A stretch of 64,000 nt of DNA from NCBI RefSeq assembly GCF_001522545.3, contig NC_031768.1, positions 89,154,431 through 89,218,430 on the forward strand, in the 5' to 3' direction. Position 1 is the stretch's first letter; each line of letters opens with the position of its first letter. The position numbers and the translations under genes are program-made. Below are positions 38,766 to 51,345 of this stretch, in pieces. Below the pieces are notes generated by a model. It did no database searches. It saw only the letters and a list, made by a program, of their open reading frames with translations, and was not told where the DNA came from. The DNA comes from Parus major. Its lineage: Eukaryota > Chordata > Aves > Passeriformes > Paridae.

Positions 38766-40060
38766 ACTCATAGGATAAAATGTGCTTTAGGCCGGAAGCA
38801 GATACAGAAACTGGTTTGAATGGGGTTAGACAGAACATCCACCCAGGAAGGCTTGACAGCATTATTGGGTTAGTGTTAATGTAGCACATGTGGTCCAGCA
38901 GGCAGGGGAAATGGCTGGGCCTTCCTCTGAATTGATGGCTTTATCCCTTGCATTAGCACCAACCTGCTGGCAGTGCCTGGCTTGGCTTGCAGAGGCTGTT
39001 TTTCCTTCCTGGCATGCATGCAGAGCTCTGTTCAGCTGCAGGAAGAGAAGGAGGGCACTATCAACTGTGTTCTGCTCACTTAAGCCGTGCTTGTCATGAC
39101 AGGGAAGCAACAGTGTATGGTTGTCCTTCAGCAGCCTGAACTGGAACAGAGCAAAGCAGCCATCCTTTCTAATGCCAGGAACTGTTGGAGAGGGCAGGAA
39201 ACAATGATGGCATCTGCTCATGCACCTTTGACCTTTCCAGTCCTCTTGAGGGCAGGATGTGGTGCATGAGAGATGGAAGGCAAACCCCACAACCACCACT
39301 CTGATTTCCCCACGTGCAGGACGTGCCTTGCTGAATGACAAAAATTGCAAAAGCTGCACAAACTCCAATTAAATGTTTATTAGGAAAAAACACTACTTTC
39401 TGGATTTTTATGCTGGGTATTTCTTTACTTCATCTTTACTAAAGCTACTGAAAACTCAGTATACGATTCTGGTCAGTTCAGAGCACAAGCAGCTTTCTGT
39501 ATTCAGGATTAGTGCTCAGTTTCTGCTTTTGGCTCTTTGTAAATCTACCTGCTTTTCTTCAGTGTTAATATTGAATTCACCCAGATTAAATCTAGACAGA
39601 ATGGGTACACCATGTTTTTTTCTGCTAGCTGATCACTGAATCTGACTTATCAGCTCTGTGACTTGATAGCTGGAAGCTTGATACAAGATCTTGGAAGCCT
39701 GTCTACACAAGAACACCATTTTAACCAGCAGCACAATGTCTGTGAGTCCTCTACCATCAGCCTATTCTTCCCTTGAGGAAGGAGGAAAGAAATGGAAGTG
39801 CTGATCAAAACCAGCCTCTGTTTTTTACGCAGCACTGATGTAATGAAACACCCATCCTGGAAGTGCAGAGGCTTCAGGAGGCATTCAAGGAAGCTCTGCT
39901 AAGGAGAAACAATGTGCAGTGGGATTTCAAATGGTCCCCTCAAAGGACAGCTCAAATTGTTTTTTTTCTTCTTGAATCCAGTAAATCAAAATTATAAGCA
40001 AACAACATCCCCAACTAGGCACAACATAAACTGAAAGATGACAAATGGGAGAAGTTTCTG
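38766..40060. other. Intergenic, downstream of GTF2E1; no gene recognised
   Basis: Open frames of up to 168 codons (38862-39368, minus) have no family signature. A further AATAAA on the minus strand (39376-39381) could serve as a distal GTF2E1 polyadenylation signal, but nothing else supports a transcript reaching this far. Confidence 0.45.
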
Positions 40061-40070
40061 TTTATTTATT
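40061..40070 (-). promoter_or_regulatory. Candidate distal polyadenylation signal (tandem AATAAA)
   Basis: Read on the minus strand this is AATAAATAAA, two overlapping canonical hexamers, about 1.3 kb past the GTF2E1 stop codon. Confidence 0.45.
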
Positions 40071-40316
40071 CCTCTTTAAAATGACTTAAAAGAAAATTTA
40101 AAACACTATTTAAAAAAGAGGGGATTCAGAGTATTGAGAAGCTGAAAATCAAACCACAAAGGAGGCATTACAAGGTTAGCAGAACATAGAAGGCATAGTT
40201 AGTATAAAACAGATTTACAGTCTCAGTGAACAGCAAATTTGTACCGCCCATATAAGTGGAACAGGACATAATGCTGCCCCTACTCTCTGGAACACAGAAC
40301 TGTTTTATAATTTTGT

Positions 40317-40322
40317 TTTATT
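40317..40322 (-). promoter_or_regulatory. Candidate proximal polyadenylation signal (AATAAA)
   Basis: A canonical hexamer on the minus strand about 1.06 kb past the GTF2E1 stop. Together with the distal signal it would allow alternative 3' ends. Confidence 0.4.
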
Positions 40323-41380
40323 GTAGTATCGTGTAGGAAAACACAACAATTTTTAAAAAGCAACATTTTCAATTGAAAGAGAAAAACATTAAAAAACATT
40401 ATATTGCTCTATAGGCACTGATAAATGTCTTTCTGTGGTAAAAGAGTGTGCCAAGCAGAATTCAAAATTGTGTAATCCTCTTAAAATCATACAGCCCTGG
40501 TGAGATTACAAATAAAACTTAGTTATGCTACTTCTCTGGCACTGCCTGACAGCAGCTGTGCCCACTCTGAACTGTCTGCATGTCTTCATGGACAGGGCTA
40601 GGCAGAAGCAACAGCCAGTGGTATTGGAAAATGAAGGTATCTCCCAGCAAGTCAGAGCACTGGCAGCTCAGATCCATGGAGGGCATTTGTTACTCTGACA
40701 AAAAGTGATTGACTGCATGTGCTTGCCAAGGCTTTCATTCTGCCTGTTTCAAGTTACACCTGACCTTGAGGTGCTGAGTCCCAGTAGGGAGCGAACGGGA
40801 GCAAGGAAAGGTTGCTGCCTACAGGCCTGCTTGGAAAGAGCCACTCTGGTGGCCAGGGGCTGCTGGCAGAGAAAGGGTCAGCTACAAGCCTGGTCAGAGC
40901 TTGCCATCAGCAGACAACTGCTTCCCTCTCCTTTTCCCTTGCTGAGCACAGGCAGCTGTATGTTACATACACTCTTCTCTGCAGAGCGCTTTGCTCAGAC
41001 TATAGAGCCCTTATGTCCCCTGAGAGCAGGGATGAGGACTTCACTGGGATCTGCAACAAAAATCATCTTAAAGCCGTCAGTAGAAAGAGCTGCTATGGCC
41101 TTGGTGAAGGTTAAAGCAGTGCCTGTGCAGGGCACCCTGAAGCAGCTTTTTACCTTGCAAGCATCCTGACTTCTGAGACTTATCCTCCCCTATGTGTTTA
41201 GGCACATGCAGCTCTGCTGCTCCCCGGCTCTGGCAAGCAGGATGCCCAAGATTAGCAGTGCTGAGCCGCAGTGACCCTGACTGCGCACAGGGGAGGGAAG
41301 ATGCGCTCCAGTCTTCTGTTCTACTAAAGAGTCTCTGCCTTATAAAGTAACCTTTTAAAAAATGCCATGGCAGGGACCAG

Positions 41381-41811
41381 TTAATCAAACATGTCCTCAA
41401 ACATGCGTTGCCCCATGGCTATGTAAACCTCTTTTTCCTCCGGTGTCATCTGGGCCACCAGCTCGGGGCGCTGGCTCACTTGGCTGTAAGAATGTGGACG
41501 CCCAGCCACTGTAACAGTAGGGTCTTCTGCCACCACCTCGAATTCTTCATCCTCCTCCTCCTCCTCCAGCCCATACGTTGTGGTGGTCGTGGCGGCAGGG
41601 CGGGGAGGGGACTCCTCCTCCGACTCACTCGTCTCGCTCTCGGAGTCACTCGCGTTGCCGCCGGAGAGAGGAGCGGCACCGCTGACGGTGACGGTGGAAG
41701 CGGAAGGTGTCTTCTTCTCGTGGATGAGCAGGGCACGCATCACCTCCTCATTGTCATCCAGGGCTGCCCGGCTCTCCTCACGCTCCTGGAACGCGTCCAG
41801 ATCCCGGCCCC
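41381..41811 (-). CDS. GTF2E1: GTF2E1 last coding exon: TFIIE alpha C-terminal acidic domain
   Basis: TFIIE alpha is the large subunit of general transcription factor TFIIE. In the nucleus it joins the RNA polymerase II preinitiation complex, recruits TFIIH and stimulates its helicase and kinase activities. This exon encodes the last 142 residues. It opens after the acceptor TTTGCAG with GG, completing a glycine codon split with the previous exon, and ends FEDMFD-stop (TAA at 41381-41383). Recognisable blocks in order are [22 protein letters not shown], a serine/glutamate-rich linker, an acidic run with [31 protein letters not shown] and [19 protein letters not shown]. In human the acidic run binds the p62 subunit of TFIIH through a Phe and a Val; both are kept here (F and the second V of FEVV). 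A Thr run and Glu run (GAG triplets near 41550) make the linker differ from mammals. Identity is very secure. Confidence 0.97.
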
Positions 41812-44800
41812 CTGCAAAGGGACACGAGGGAATGAGCGTTTCCTCACAGACATCTGTGTGATGGGCCTGAAAGTTTTCTTAACCTTTATTAATTACCACC
41901 ACTGAGCTCAGTCAGCCAAGTCACACCCTTTCTCTATGCCAACTCCTCCTCTCCCTTGAAAGAGAGACAGTTAGGTCTCAATGGCAGAACAAGTTCAAGA
42001 ACAACATTTCCTAGGAGCTGGGAAATCTAGAGTCACTGTGGCTCCCAGCTGGAAGCCTTGACCAGGAGCACATTGCAATTGGAGGCAGCAAGTGCACCAT
42101 GGGCAGGAACCTGGAAGATACTTCCCCAGGGATGTGTCCAACTCAGGCATTACAATGGAGCAGAAAGCAAAGCAGTCCTTAAAAAACAGACCCCAAGCCC
42201 AGGCCCTCTATGCTGCTGAGCTCCCTGCCTGTAAGGATTAACAAAGAAATGGATCCAGGTAGACAAAGAGTATGTGGGAAACCATGTGTTATAAAACAAC
42301 ATATAGAGCAGCCATGCTTGGTTAGCTCAGAGGGCCACCTGTACCAGGCAGGAATGGGAAAAGCTCCTTACAGGAAGATGGTGGTGGCATGGAGCAGATG
42401 CAGCTGACAGCCTGCAGCCCAGTTGTGCAGCACAGCACTAACCAGTGCCTGCTCTCCAAGCTGAAACACAGCCCAGACAGTCCCTGTGGCTCCCTACATG
42501 CACCTCTTATTTAAGGGGACAGCAGTGTCCCAGCTAACACACCCAGGTGCTTCTACTCCTCTTTCAGTAAACTTGGCTGTACAACAGCTGGGAGGGTTCA
42601 ATCTGGCTCTGGTAGGCAGGATTCAATGCAATTCATGGATTCAAAAGGTAATATTCTGCTCAAAAAGTAGCATTCCACAGAAAACCTCTCCTATTCCTAT
42701 ATTTGGTGAGAGGGCTGTGAGTCCACCTAGCACCAAAAGAACTACAGGCAGTATGGAAAAAACATAAATAGTAAAAAAACAAAAAAAACCAAAAAACCAA
42801 ACCAAAACAAAAACCAGAACAAAAAGTTAAATATAGAGGAAAAAAAGGCCTAAAAAGTAGGACAGGCTCCCGGTGGCAAACTTTCTGTCTTACACCAAAA
42901 GATGCTGCCTATGAACAACTGCTGGAGTTGAGGTGTTGGCATTCTGTCTTCATACAGGGAGCCACTTGCCCACTCCTCCAAGACACAGACCCTCATGGTT
43001 TCATCAACACATCCAGGCAGGAGGCTCCCAAGTCTTTCCCCTCCCCAGTCAGAAATGCGCTGGTTACATTTTTCAAACTGAGATGAAAAATAATGTGAAG
43101 GAAGTAAGTTCTGCATTTAGCAGTAAAAGCCAGGGCAGTTTGTGGTCACTCCTCTCCTGTGGTAAAATAAAGGACAAAAGAACCATACCTAATTTCACCA
43201 GAATTCTGTTTTCATTGTAAATAAAGTTGTAGTAATGGGTGATGGCTACAACCACTAATATTAGAGCACTGCCAAATTCCTGAAAGAAAGGAAGAATAAA
43301 GGCATCCTGTTGGCAGTGGTGTGCTCAGCTCACTGCTTGTGACTGTGGAGCATAAGGGGCTGAAGGAGAGCATCTCTGAAGTAATATCATAGCTCATCAC
43401 AGAGAGCTGTGAAATGACAACAGCCAGAGATAGCTCCACAAAAGCTGACTTTGTGGCTCAGAGGGACTGTCTCTTGCTTGCAAGAACTGTTTCTGCCAGA
43501 TCCAAGCAGTGAATCTTTTCTGTCAACAGTCCCAAGTTTCTGTCCTTCCTGTTTGTGTTGCAGCAGCAATTTCAGGCTATTTTCACAAACTCCCTCTGAT
43601 TTCCAGTAGCTGAGGAGGTTAAGCAGCAATGCCACCATCCTGTAAGGAGATCCTCCACCTCCATATCCCTCAGTGACTTCTTGAGAAACATTTATGCTAT
43701 GTACATCAAAAGTTGTCTGAGGAAGTTGATTTAAAACTACAGGTGAAATGAGTGTCTAGCAGAAAAATGGGGTGAGAAACTCACCATGGCTGGTGAGTAA
43801 CAACAACAACATCTGCTACAGACTGCAGAAGCAGGTTGTTCAATCATCTCACTTTGCTTAATCTATCTGAAAAATGTTTTGGGATCCATAATACACTTGA
43901 AAGGCATTACATGTGAACAAGTTCTTTAGCTATCTTCTGACTGCTATATCACATCTATTTTCTTCACTTCTACTACACCTAAATACTCCACTCCTCTCCT
44001 GAACATGGCACGAGTTCCAGGGTTATATAGTCACACACAACTCCCTTTTGCAGTCTGTTCTTCCTAGGGCATCAACAATTTCAGTCAATAATCCTAAAAT
44101 GACTCTAAAGATTGTATCTATTGACTCACTCTTGTAAAAATCATGAAAGGTCTCCATTTCCAATTTTGGCATGGAAGCTTGAACAGCACACATACCAAAG
44201 CAAAATATTTCTACTAATAGTTGTAAGATCTCGACCGTGGTCTGTGGACAACCTGACCCCAAGATGAATGAAAATAAAAGCAGAGATAATGAGAAACACC
44301 AGAAGAGAATAAAGACTCACCTGTCATGGTGACAGACCTTCCTACTGTACTTCCAGAAGCTCTATTTCTGAGTATTCTTCATATATAAGAAGTTCTAAGA
44401 AACAACTGGCAAGATGGCTGGAAGCATATAAACACTGCTAGTAGATTTAATAGACTTCAGAGTCACTGAACATTAATAAATGTTATTTTTCAGCAGTGAC
44501 CTATTAGGGAGACAGCTTTCTAGATGAAACTGAAAGACCTTCATCTAGAAGCAATAAGCTCTCAAGGTGGAAGCCATAATAGTTAATTAACATTTTAGAA
44601 GCCCCCACAAAATTTCACGGACAGCTCAGCTTTACTGACCTAGATTTCAATCCTTGATCTAAGGAATTTTTACATCTGCCTACACAGGTGCTTTGCACAG
44701 CAGAGGGGAGCAGACACTCCAGTGCTGGGAGCAGCAGCTGTACACAACACACAGCAGAAGATGTTTTTGACGGCACTGTAAAGGCCTTGTATAAGCAGAG

Positions 44801-44828
44801 CAGTACTTCTGCTCTGTGATTTTCTTAC
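41812..44828 (-). other. GTF2E1: GTF2E1 intron between the last two coding exons
   Basis: A 3,017-bp phase-1 intron. The donor is GATG|GTAAGA (minus strand, just below 44829) and the acceptor CCTTTGCAG (ending at 41812). It holds an A-rich AAAAC-type low-complexity patch at 42773-42826 and a (CAA)4 near 43800. No nested gene was recognised. Confidence 0.93.
42773..42826. repeat. A-rich low-complexity tract (AAAAC/AAACC-type)
   Basis: A run of A interrupted by single or paired C, about 54 bp. It could be the decayed tail of a retroposon, but no body was recognised. Confidence 0.75.
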
Positions 44829-45076
44829 CATCTTTGATTTCATCAGGGTCATAAGCCCCCTGCACCGTGCTCTCACGCAGCCAAATGGGTCTCTCTCTGG
44901 CTGGCTTTCCTTCGCCTACAGACCGGTTCAGATCCTCCTGGTCCTCCATGCTGATGACGACATTCTGGGTATACAAGTCCTCATATGATGGTCCTTTTGT
45001 AGTCCATGCTTCCCGATGGTGTCCACCTGCAAGGCCAGCTGCTGCCCCTGAACCAGCACCAGCTGCACGCTCCTTG
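44829..45076 (-). CDS. GTF2E1: GTF2E1 penultimate coding exon: central linker
   Basis: The 248-bp exon starts after the acceptor TTCATGTAG with one base (C) that completes the serine codon begun by the previous exon, and ends ...AAAGATG before the donor GTAAGA, leaving one base for the next exon. It encodes 82 full codons. It begins [14 protein letters not shown], an Ala/Gly-rich low-complexity stretch, and continues [33 protein letters not shown] and [20 protein letters not shown]. These blocks match vertebrate TFIIE alpha in order. The part beginning GPSYEDLYT is strongly conserved, while the Ala/Gly segment varies between species. The segment links the zinc ribbon and following helices to the acidic tail. 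Confidence 0.96.
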
Positions 45077-48000
45077 CTACATGAAAGTTAAAGAGAGAAA
45101 AACAGAGCTCTCAGAACAAACCCCTCCTTAGACAAAAACACTTCAATTATGATTAGTTATCTCCCATGATCTGCACTGAGAACTTTCATTCTCAGTTCTA
45201 ACGCGTGCTGCCAGGAATTTGTGCCAGCTTGCTGGTTTGGGAAACTTGTGGACCTCTAGTGGGAAACACCACATAGGGCCATGGCAACATCCACCACAGA
45301 CACTGAAGAGGCAGCACTAGAGATAAAAATGCACTTATGTTAAAAGAAGTATAAAATCCCAGAATTTCCTGAAACAAAAGCCACAGCAGCAAAACACAGT
45401 CAAACAGTAGTCTGGTATTTGGAAAATCCTCTTTTTGGCCTTCACACAGCAATCAAATGCTGCATTAAAGAAAGCACTGAAGTTTAACCAAGATAGATAG
45501 TAGGCTCAGGGACTCAGCATGCTCAGAGCTGTGAACTGTTATTAATCACAGGACTCCTGAAGGAGTTAACTCACCATGAAAAACACAATTCACACCTTTG
45601 CTTGAACTGTGAGTGACCATGCACATGAGAAGTCACCTCTCCAGTGTTACACAGGAGATCTGTACTATCCAAAGACACAGCCTTGTGAGGACTGGGGAGT
45701 CCAGGCAGAGAAGAAAGAAGAAAGAGCACCTTCAAACCACAGGACCAGGGCTGGACAAAAGGCTTTGTGTGCTGATGGAGTGCAGGAGGAGACAGAAGAA
45801 CTGTCTTCACTGTGGAAAAGCTGGAGAAATAAAGATGCTGACCCATGTGAAGGGTATGGCAGTCAAAGCCTAGCCCTCCTTTGCTCCCAGCACATTTCCC
45901 TGCAGGGCCCCTTCTAGCTGAGGAGACTGATGGAGAAAAACACTCCTGCTTGGATCTGTTCAAAAGAGGCTATCAGGTAAAATATTGTCTGCACACTGAT
46001 GATGGCAATGAGCCTAAAATACACCCTGGCCTGTGCTGCTATTTATGCATAGAGCGGGGAAATCCAAATATGACTGTTCTTCTACTCCAGAATGAGATTT
46101 CATCTTTTCAGAGAAACAAATCTGCTGCAGACCGCACCTGTCCTCAGCCATACATTTTCAGTCATGTGACTGCTGGGGGTAACTACAGCTTTCCATGAAG
46201 AACAGCCCTGCCTTGACTTGTCCTCTTGTCCAGAGTAAATCCATCAGGGATACCCCACAAGGCCAGCTGAGCTGACAGTTATCATCAGCGAGCTTGGTTC
46301 AGTTGCTGCTGTCTACCCAACAACCTTTTCTCCAACTGAGAAGCTTAAAATAAAGTTGCACTTGGAGAAGACCCAACTAATATGTGGGTTTTTTTTAGTT
46401 CAGCAAGGACATTACCACTGTTTGATGAGCTAATTCTGCTGGATTTTTAGGGGTAAACACTGAGGGGAAATTATACAGGCAGGTAAAACACTGCTTTTCC
46501 CCAGATAAAAAATATTGGTGTGTTCAGCCAGTGTTGATTGAGTACTACTCACATCCTCTCAGGAGGGGACTGGATGGGATCTGTTAACAAAATACTTCCC
46601 AACATCCGTGTTAGCGTGTCCTTAGCAATCCTGCAGCCAGCTCTGCTAGGGGAGCTTCGCAGTAGCCTTGAATTTTGGGGCAGAAGGCTCATGCACATGT
46701 ATTGCTTATGTAACCTAAGGAACCACACAGAGACCTTCTTCCCAGCATGTTATTTCAAGTGTTGGTACCTTTCAGCTCTCCAAGACAGGCGTGTGTTCTG
46801 TGAAAAGCACCACTCTGCTTCCCACACAATAGAAATCTCTAACTAGCGTTTCCCTGACGATTTTATGTAATCCACTTTCCTCACAGGATGCACAATGCAG
46901 CTCTCCCCCAAGCTCTCCCTCCCCATGACTACAGCGTGACACTAAACCCTCACTAGTGCCAGGAACTACCTAATAATACTTTTGCACAGAAGCCCCTCTA
47001 AGTGTGCCTGAAGCTGACTTTTTTCCTGCACAGAACCATTTAGCACCAAAACACTTATTCCATGACTTCAGGAACATTTCAAAAACGAAAGTAACACTTC
47101 TAAGAGACACCTACAGTACACTAATTATTTCACGTGATCTACTGCAATGTCCCACACTGAGCTGGAGCCATCTAGACACTTTCTGTCTAATTTTGGACCC
47201 CAGTAAGCTTTGCAAATGTGCCTCAAATTCATGTCTTTTTATCTTCAGTGACACTGTTGGTAGGTGTGAACACCACCCAAGACTGCCAGATCAGAGGAAC
47301 ACTTCTTTCTGCAAGAAGAGAACTTAGTGTTCAGCAAAGTACAGGACCAGGCACCAACAAAAGGCCAGGTGTGGGAGCTGCCTTACAGGCAGCACAGAGC
47401 AGATCAAGGGGTATCTTAAATCTCTTTCTCTCTTAGACCCACAAACTACTTTTTCCCCACCTTGCTCCAGACTTCACGTGGCCGTCCTGCAGGCAGGAAC
47501 TGTGGCAGATCAGTGGCCCAGATGTGGCTACATTTAGTCTGTGTTATTCACCCTGATGGAAATCCCTTAATGAATGGTTTAGCTGTCTTTAAAAGCAACA
47601 TAAATAGTCCTTGACATAGCTGAGGTGGCCCACAGAAATCACACTGTGCAGTGGGCAAACAACTTGAAATTTTCATCTCAATCCTGCCCAGACTATTAAG
47701 AAAGGTCTTGGATAATGGGGATAACTCTCTCTTTTTGCCACATTTAAGATAAAACAAAACACATTTTCACTGTGCTGCTCTTAAGAGCTTCAACTTCACA
47801 AAAGACAACCCATGGTTCTTGACAGCATGACCACAGAAAATTAATTTTGTGAAGATTTTTTTTAATTGAAATCATGCTATTTTGATGCAAGGAAATAGAA
47901 GAGTTATTACAATGCATAATTTTTCAAAAAAACACAGAGAAGAACCTGAAAAAGCAGGCTTATTTTGAAACCTGTGGGGCTAATTCATGCTCTCCCACAA

Positions 48001-48669
48001 TTAAGAAAATTAACAGCCTTTAGGAAAACATAAACAAAGATCTACCCAGTTTCCCAGGGCAGGTGAATCGCAGTTATGCAATGCCAGTGGGGCCACTTAG
48101 AGCTGTAACTCTCCTGAAAACACCTGAAGTTGCCCAAGTTACTTCAAAGAGAAGATGCAGGCATTTTGTGACCTTTTTGGTTTGTTTCAGAATCACCAAA
48201 TAGCAGTTTTGTCAATGATTTCAGACAATCAAGACTCCATAAAAACAGAGAGAATAAATAACCCAGGGTTTGGCACTTTAAAAAAAACCTCACAGCAGTG
48301 CTATCATGGAATTAACTGCTTTGAATTAATAAGAGTTAATAAATAATTAAATTACTGTATGTGCTGAAGCAAGTTGTGTTCAAGTAAGCATTTAAAAAGC
48401 TGCCTATTTATTTTGTCATTCCTTGCACAGAGTAATTAATCATTTACAATGTTTTTTAAGTATTTAAGAGTTGAGTAAGTGGGCGCTGCTGTTTAATCAT
48501 GGGACTGCACCAGGCCTCTGCTGTGGTAATTTCCTGTACACAAAAAGGGAAGACTGAAAAATTACTCTCTTTTTGGTAGGGTTATCCCAGTTCTACTACT
48601 TAAACTACTGAAAAGGGATTTTAAAGCAAAGTCTAGTGATTCAGCTTGGGTATAAAGGCTTCAAAGAAT

Positions 48670-48780
48670 CCCCCATATCACTAAAGACACGTTGAGTGAC
48701 CTTGGAAAAATCTTTCCTGCTCTTTATATTGCTTCTGTTTTTCTATCAGAACGATGAGGAAAAATAGCTACCTTCTTGGC
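48670..48780 (+). mobile_element. MIR/CORE-SINE-like relic
   Basis: The order CACTAAAGACACGTTGAGTG, then ACCTTGGAAAAATCTTTCCT, then TTCTGTTTTTCTATCAGAAC and ATGAGGAAAAATAGCTACCT matches the central core and 3' half of MIR-type SINEs, which in consensus have TGTGTGACCTTGGGCAAGTC, then cCTCAGTTTCC...ATCTGTAAAATG, then GATAATAnTACCTACCT. The copy is very diverged, as expected of an insertion older than birds. Confidence 0.55.
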
Positions 48781-48882
48781 TAGAAAAAGACTATGAATAG
48801 GCAAAGAATTTTTATTATATTAATTAGAAGCTGTCTAGCATGAATATATGAGGAACATTCTTTCTCAAGGTTAGCCTGAGAG

Positions 48883-48897
48883 AAAAAAAAAAAAAAA
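48883..48897 (+). repeat. Poly(A) run, 15 bases
   Basis: An uninterrupted A15 about 100 bp beyond the MIR-like relic. It is separated from it by unrelated sequence and is probably independent. Confidence 0.85.
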
Positions 48898-49630
48898 GAG
48901 GATCCTGCTTGCTCTCCTATTAACTAAAGCCAAGCACCCCAAGGCACTGTGGGAATGCTTCCCCTCATGGTACAGTTCTTTTCCCCCATGTGCATAATTA
49001 ATTTTTTTTTAAATACAGAGAAGTGCATCACATTTCACCACAGCTGACAAAACTGACAGCTCCCCACATCTTTTTGCATTATTTAAACATCATCTGTTTT
49101 TGTAAAGCTAGGAATGTTCTGAAAGAAAGTGTCATTTCCCATGGGTAAGAACATTTTAAGGAGTTTTTGATTCCAATATGGTCTTCTCCTGAAAAGAAGA
49201 GGTGTGTATCAAGTTGGACAAAATCAGAAGGAAAAAACCTGCTTATTGCAAGTAACATCTTCAAACTAGAATGTTGTAATATGAGGATTTGAAATACAAG
49301 GTGTGGATTGCAAACAGCTTCATTTCAAAAGGTGGGTAGAAGCAAAAGGAACAGATGAAAGGTAAGTATTTGAGAGACAGAAGACAGCATAGGTGGCACC
49401 TTCAGCGCTTTGTCAAGCAGCTGCAGTTTGCATTTTTTAAATATTGGGCCAAGAGCTTGGTGTGCATACCAACTGCCGCATGGCAAGCAGCAGGCAATTC
49501 AAGCATCCCACCTCATAGAAAAATACATGCAGAGGGCTGACCAGAAGAACAATCATTTGCCTTGTCTAGTAAGAAATAGTTACAGCCCTCTGTCTCCCTA
49601 TAAGCCACACATCCCTGGGGCAATCTGTCA

Positions 49631-49972
<342 letters not shown>

Positions 49973-51184
49973 TCAGCGTTGGAAGGAAAGCAGCAGGCCT
50001 GGCTCCTCACGCAGCCTTCCCAACAGCAGTGCCTTGCTGGTCCCTTAGCTGGATGCTAAGGAGTTTTTCTGCCCTGAAAATCCCTTCCCACACACGGTGT
50101 ACCTGGTTATTATTCAAGCAGACAACAAAGGAAGCATTTTGTACCATCCAGTGATACCCAGCTGGGTACAGTTTCTCGCTCTGAAAAGCCCAGATGGGCT
50201 GCAATACCTCTACTGAGACATCTCCTACTAATCTCCCTCCCTCCTTACAGCACATTTTAAATGTCAGCTATGACTGGGTTGTGATAAAAAAGTACACAGT
50301 ATCCTCTAAGGAGTTCAAATATCCTCCGTTTCAGGTGCCTTCCCTGGCATCTCTGCGGCCACAGCAATAGGCTGATTTCACAATGCAACGGTGTAGTTTT
50401 ACACTGCACCAGCCAGCCTGAAGGAACTGCTAATCTAACTATTGTCACTTTGCAGCTACTGCAAAGAAGAGATGGTTTCTCCTTCTGCTTCAGGGCCAAA
50501 CCAGGAAGAAAAGTCATTACTGCAGAGCAGCCAATGCAAAAACCTATCCCACCCAGCTCCCATATTAGCTTCTTAAAATTACGAATGGTAAGATAAGAAT
50601 CATGTGAATAGCAGTTAAAAATAAGTTTGTTTTGCAGACCTCGTCAGGATCTATAAAAACAGGTCAGACTGAAATGGCTACATGGCAAAGCAGCTACGAA
50701 AAACCCACTGAACTCATGCACAGCAGCTTTTGGGTTTCATCACTCCATCTGTGAGCAGGACCCTTGGGGCGGTATGTGCTCAGTGGGACCTTTCCATCTG
50801 GTCTGCTAGGAGGGAGCAGCACACTGCAATGACTTCATCTTGCAAGTGCTGGGCTGAGAACGTACCCCTGCCACCTCAGAACATAACATCCAGAGTGATG
50901 CTCACAGCCTTCTTGATTTCTCTTGTCCCTGGGTGATATTTTTTATTTATCCATTCTGTGACAGCCGTGCACATCTAGCCTCACCTCTCAATACTCCTAT
51001 GAAGAAATGACAAGATCTTTTTACCAATAAGGAGCCTGAGGATAGGTCCTGCCACGGAAATGACAATCTTATGTATAAAAATCAGAATTAGAATCAGTAT
51101 TGAAATCTGCTATGTCACCAGTGCTATGTACAACCAGAGTCAAAAGAACGGGGTTTGCCCAGGGCACTTGGGCATGATGTAATG

Positions 51185-51345
51185 AGACAGGCTGGCAAGC
51201 TGGGGCTTCTGGTATCTTGGTTTGCTGCTTACACAGATTGCTAGTGTTGTCACTTCATTTTTCAGCACACCTCCTTCCCTGCCTGTAACACAGGGATAAA
51301 AACAGACCTAACTCTTCACTGCTGGTTGTGAGGGCTAGACAATGC
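51185..51345 (+). mobile_element. MIR/CORE-SINE-like relic, nearly full span
   Basis: In order: a tRNA-related part (GCTGGGGCTTCTGG-like), CTGCTTACACAGATTGCTAG followed by TGTTGTCACTTC (core), CCTTCCCTGCCTGTAACACA with GGGATAAAAACAGACC, and GGTTGTGAGGGC. The last three correspond to the MIR motifs TTnCCnnATCTGTAAAATGG, GATAATAACACnGACCTACC and GGTTGTTGTGAGG. This is the best preserved of the SINE relics here. Birds have few SINEs, so the relic should predate birds. Confidence 0.6.

Larger units (their letters stand above)
40061..41380 (-). other. GTF2E1: Probable GTF2E1 3' UTR
   Basis: This follows the GTF2E1 stop codon on the minus strand. Two minus-strand polyadenylation signals are visible: AATAAA at 40317-40322 and an overlapping pair AATAAATAAA at 40061-40070. 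They give 3' UTRs of about 1.06 and 1.32 kb. No other AATAAA was seen between them and the stop. The region nearer the signals is AT-rich and the region nearer the stop GC-richer. The end is inferred; transcript data would fix it. Confidence 0.45.

Noticed and set aside
41408..41905. A 165-codon + strand frame opposite GTF2E1
   Set aside because: It is the shadow of the GC-rich last GTF2E1 exon, and its Leu/Arg-rich content mirrors the acidic codons on the other strand.
45613..45873. A frame with CLHCGKAG, suggesting a gag zinc knuckle
   Set aside because: The knuckle pattern needs His and a final Cys at fixed spacing. Here they are Glu and a non-Cys residue, and no other gag or pol sequence is near.
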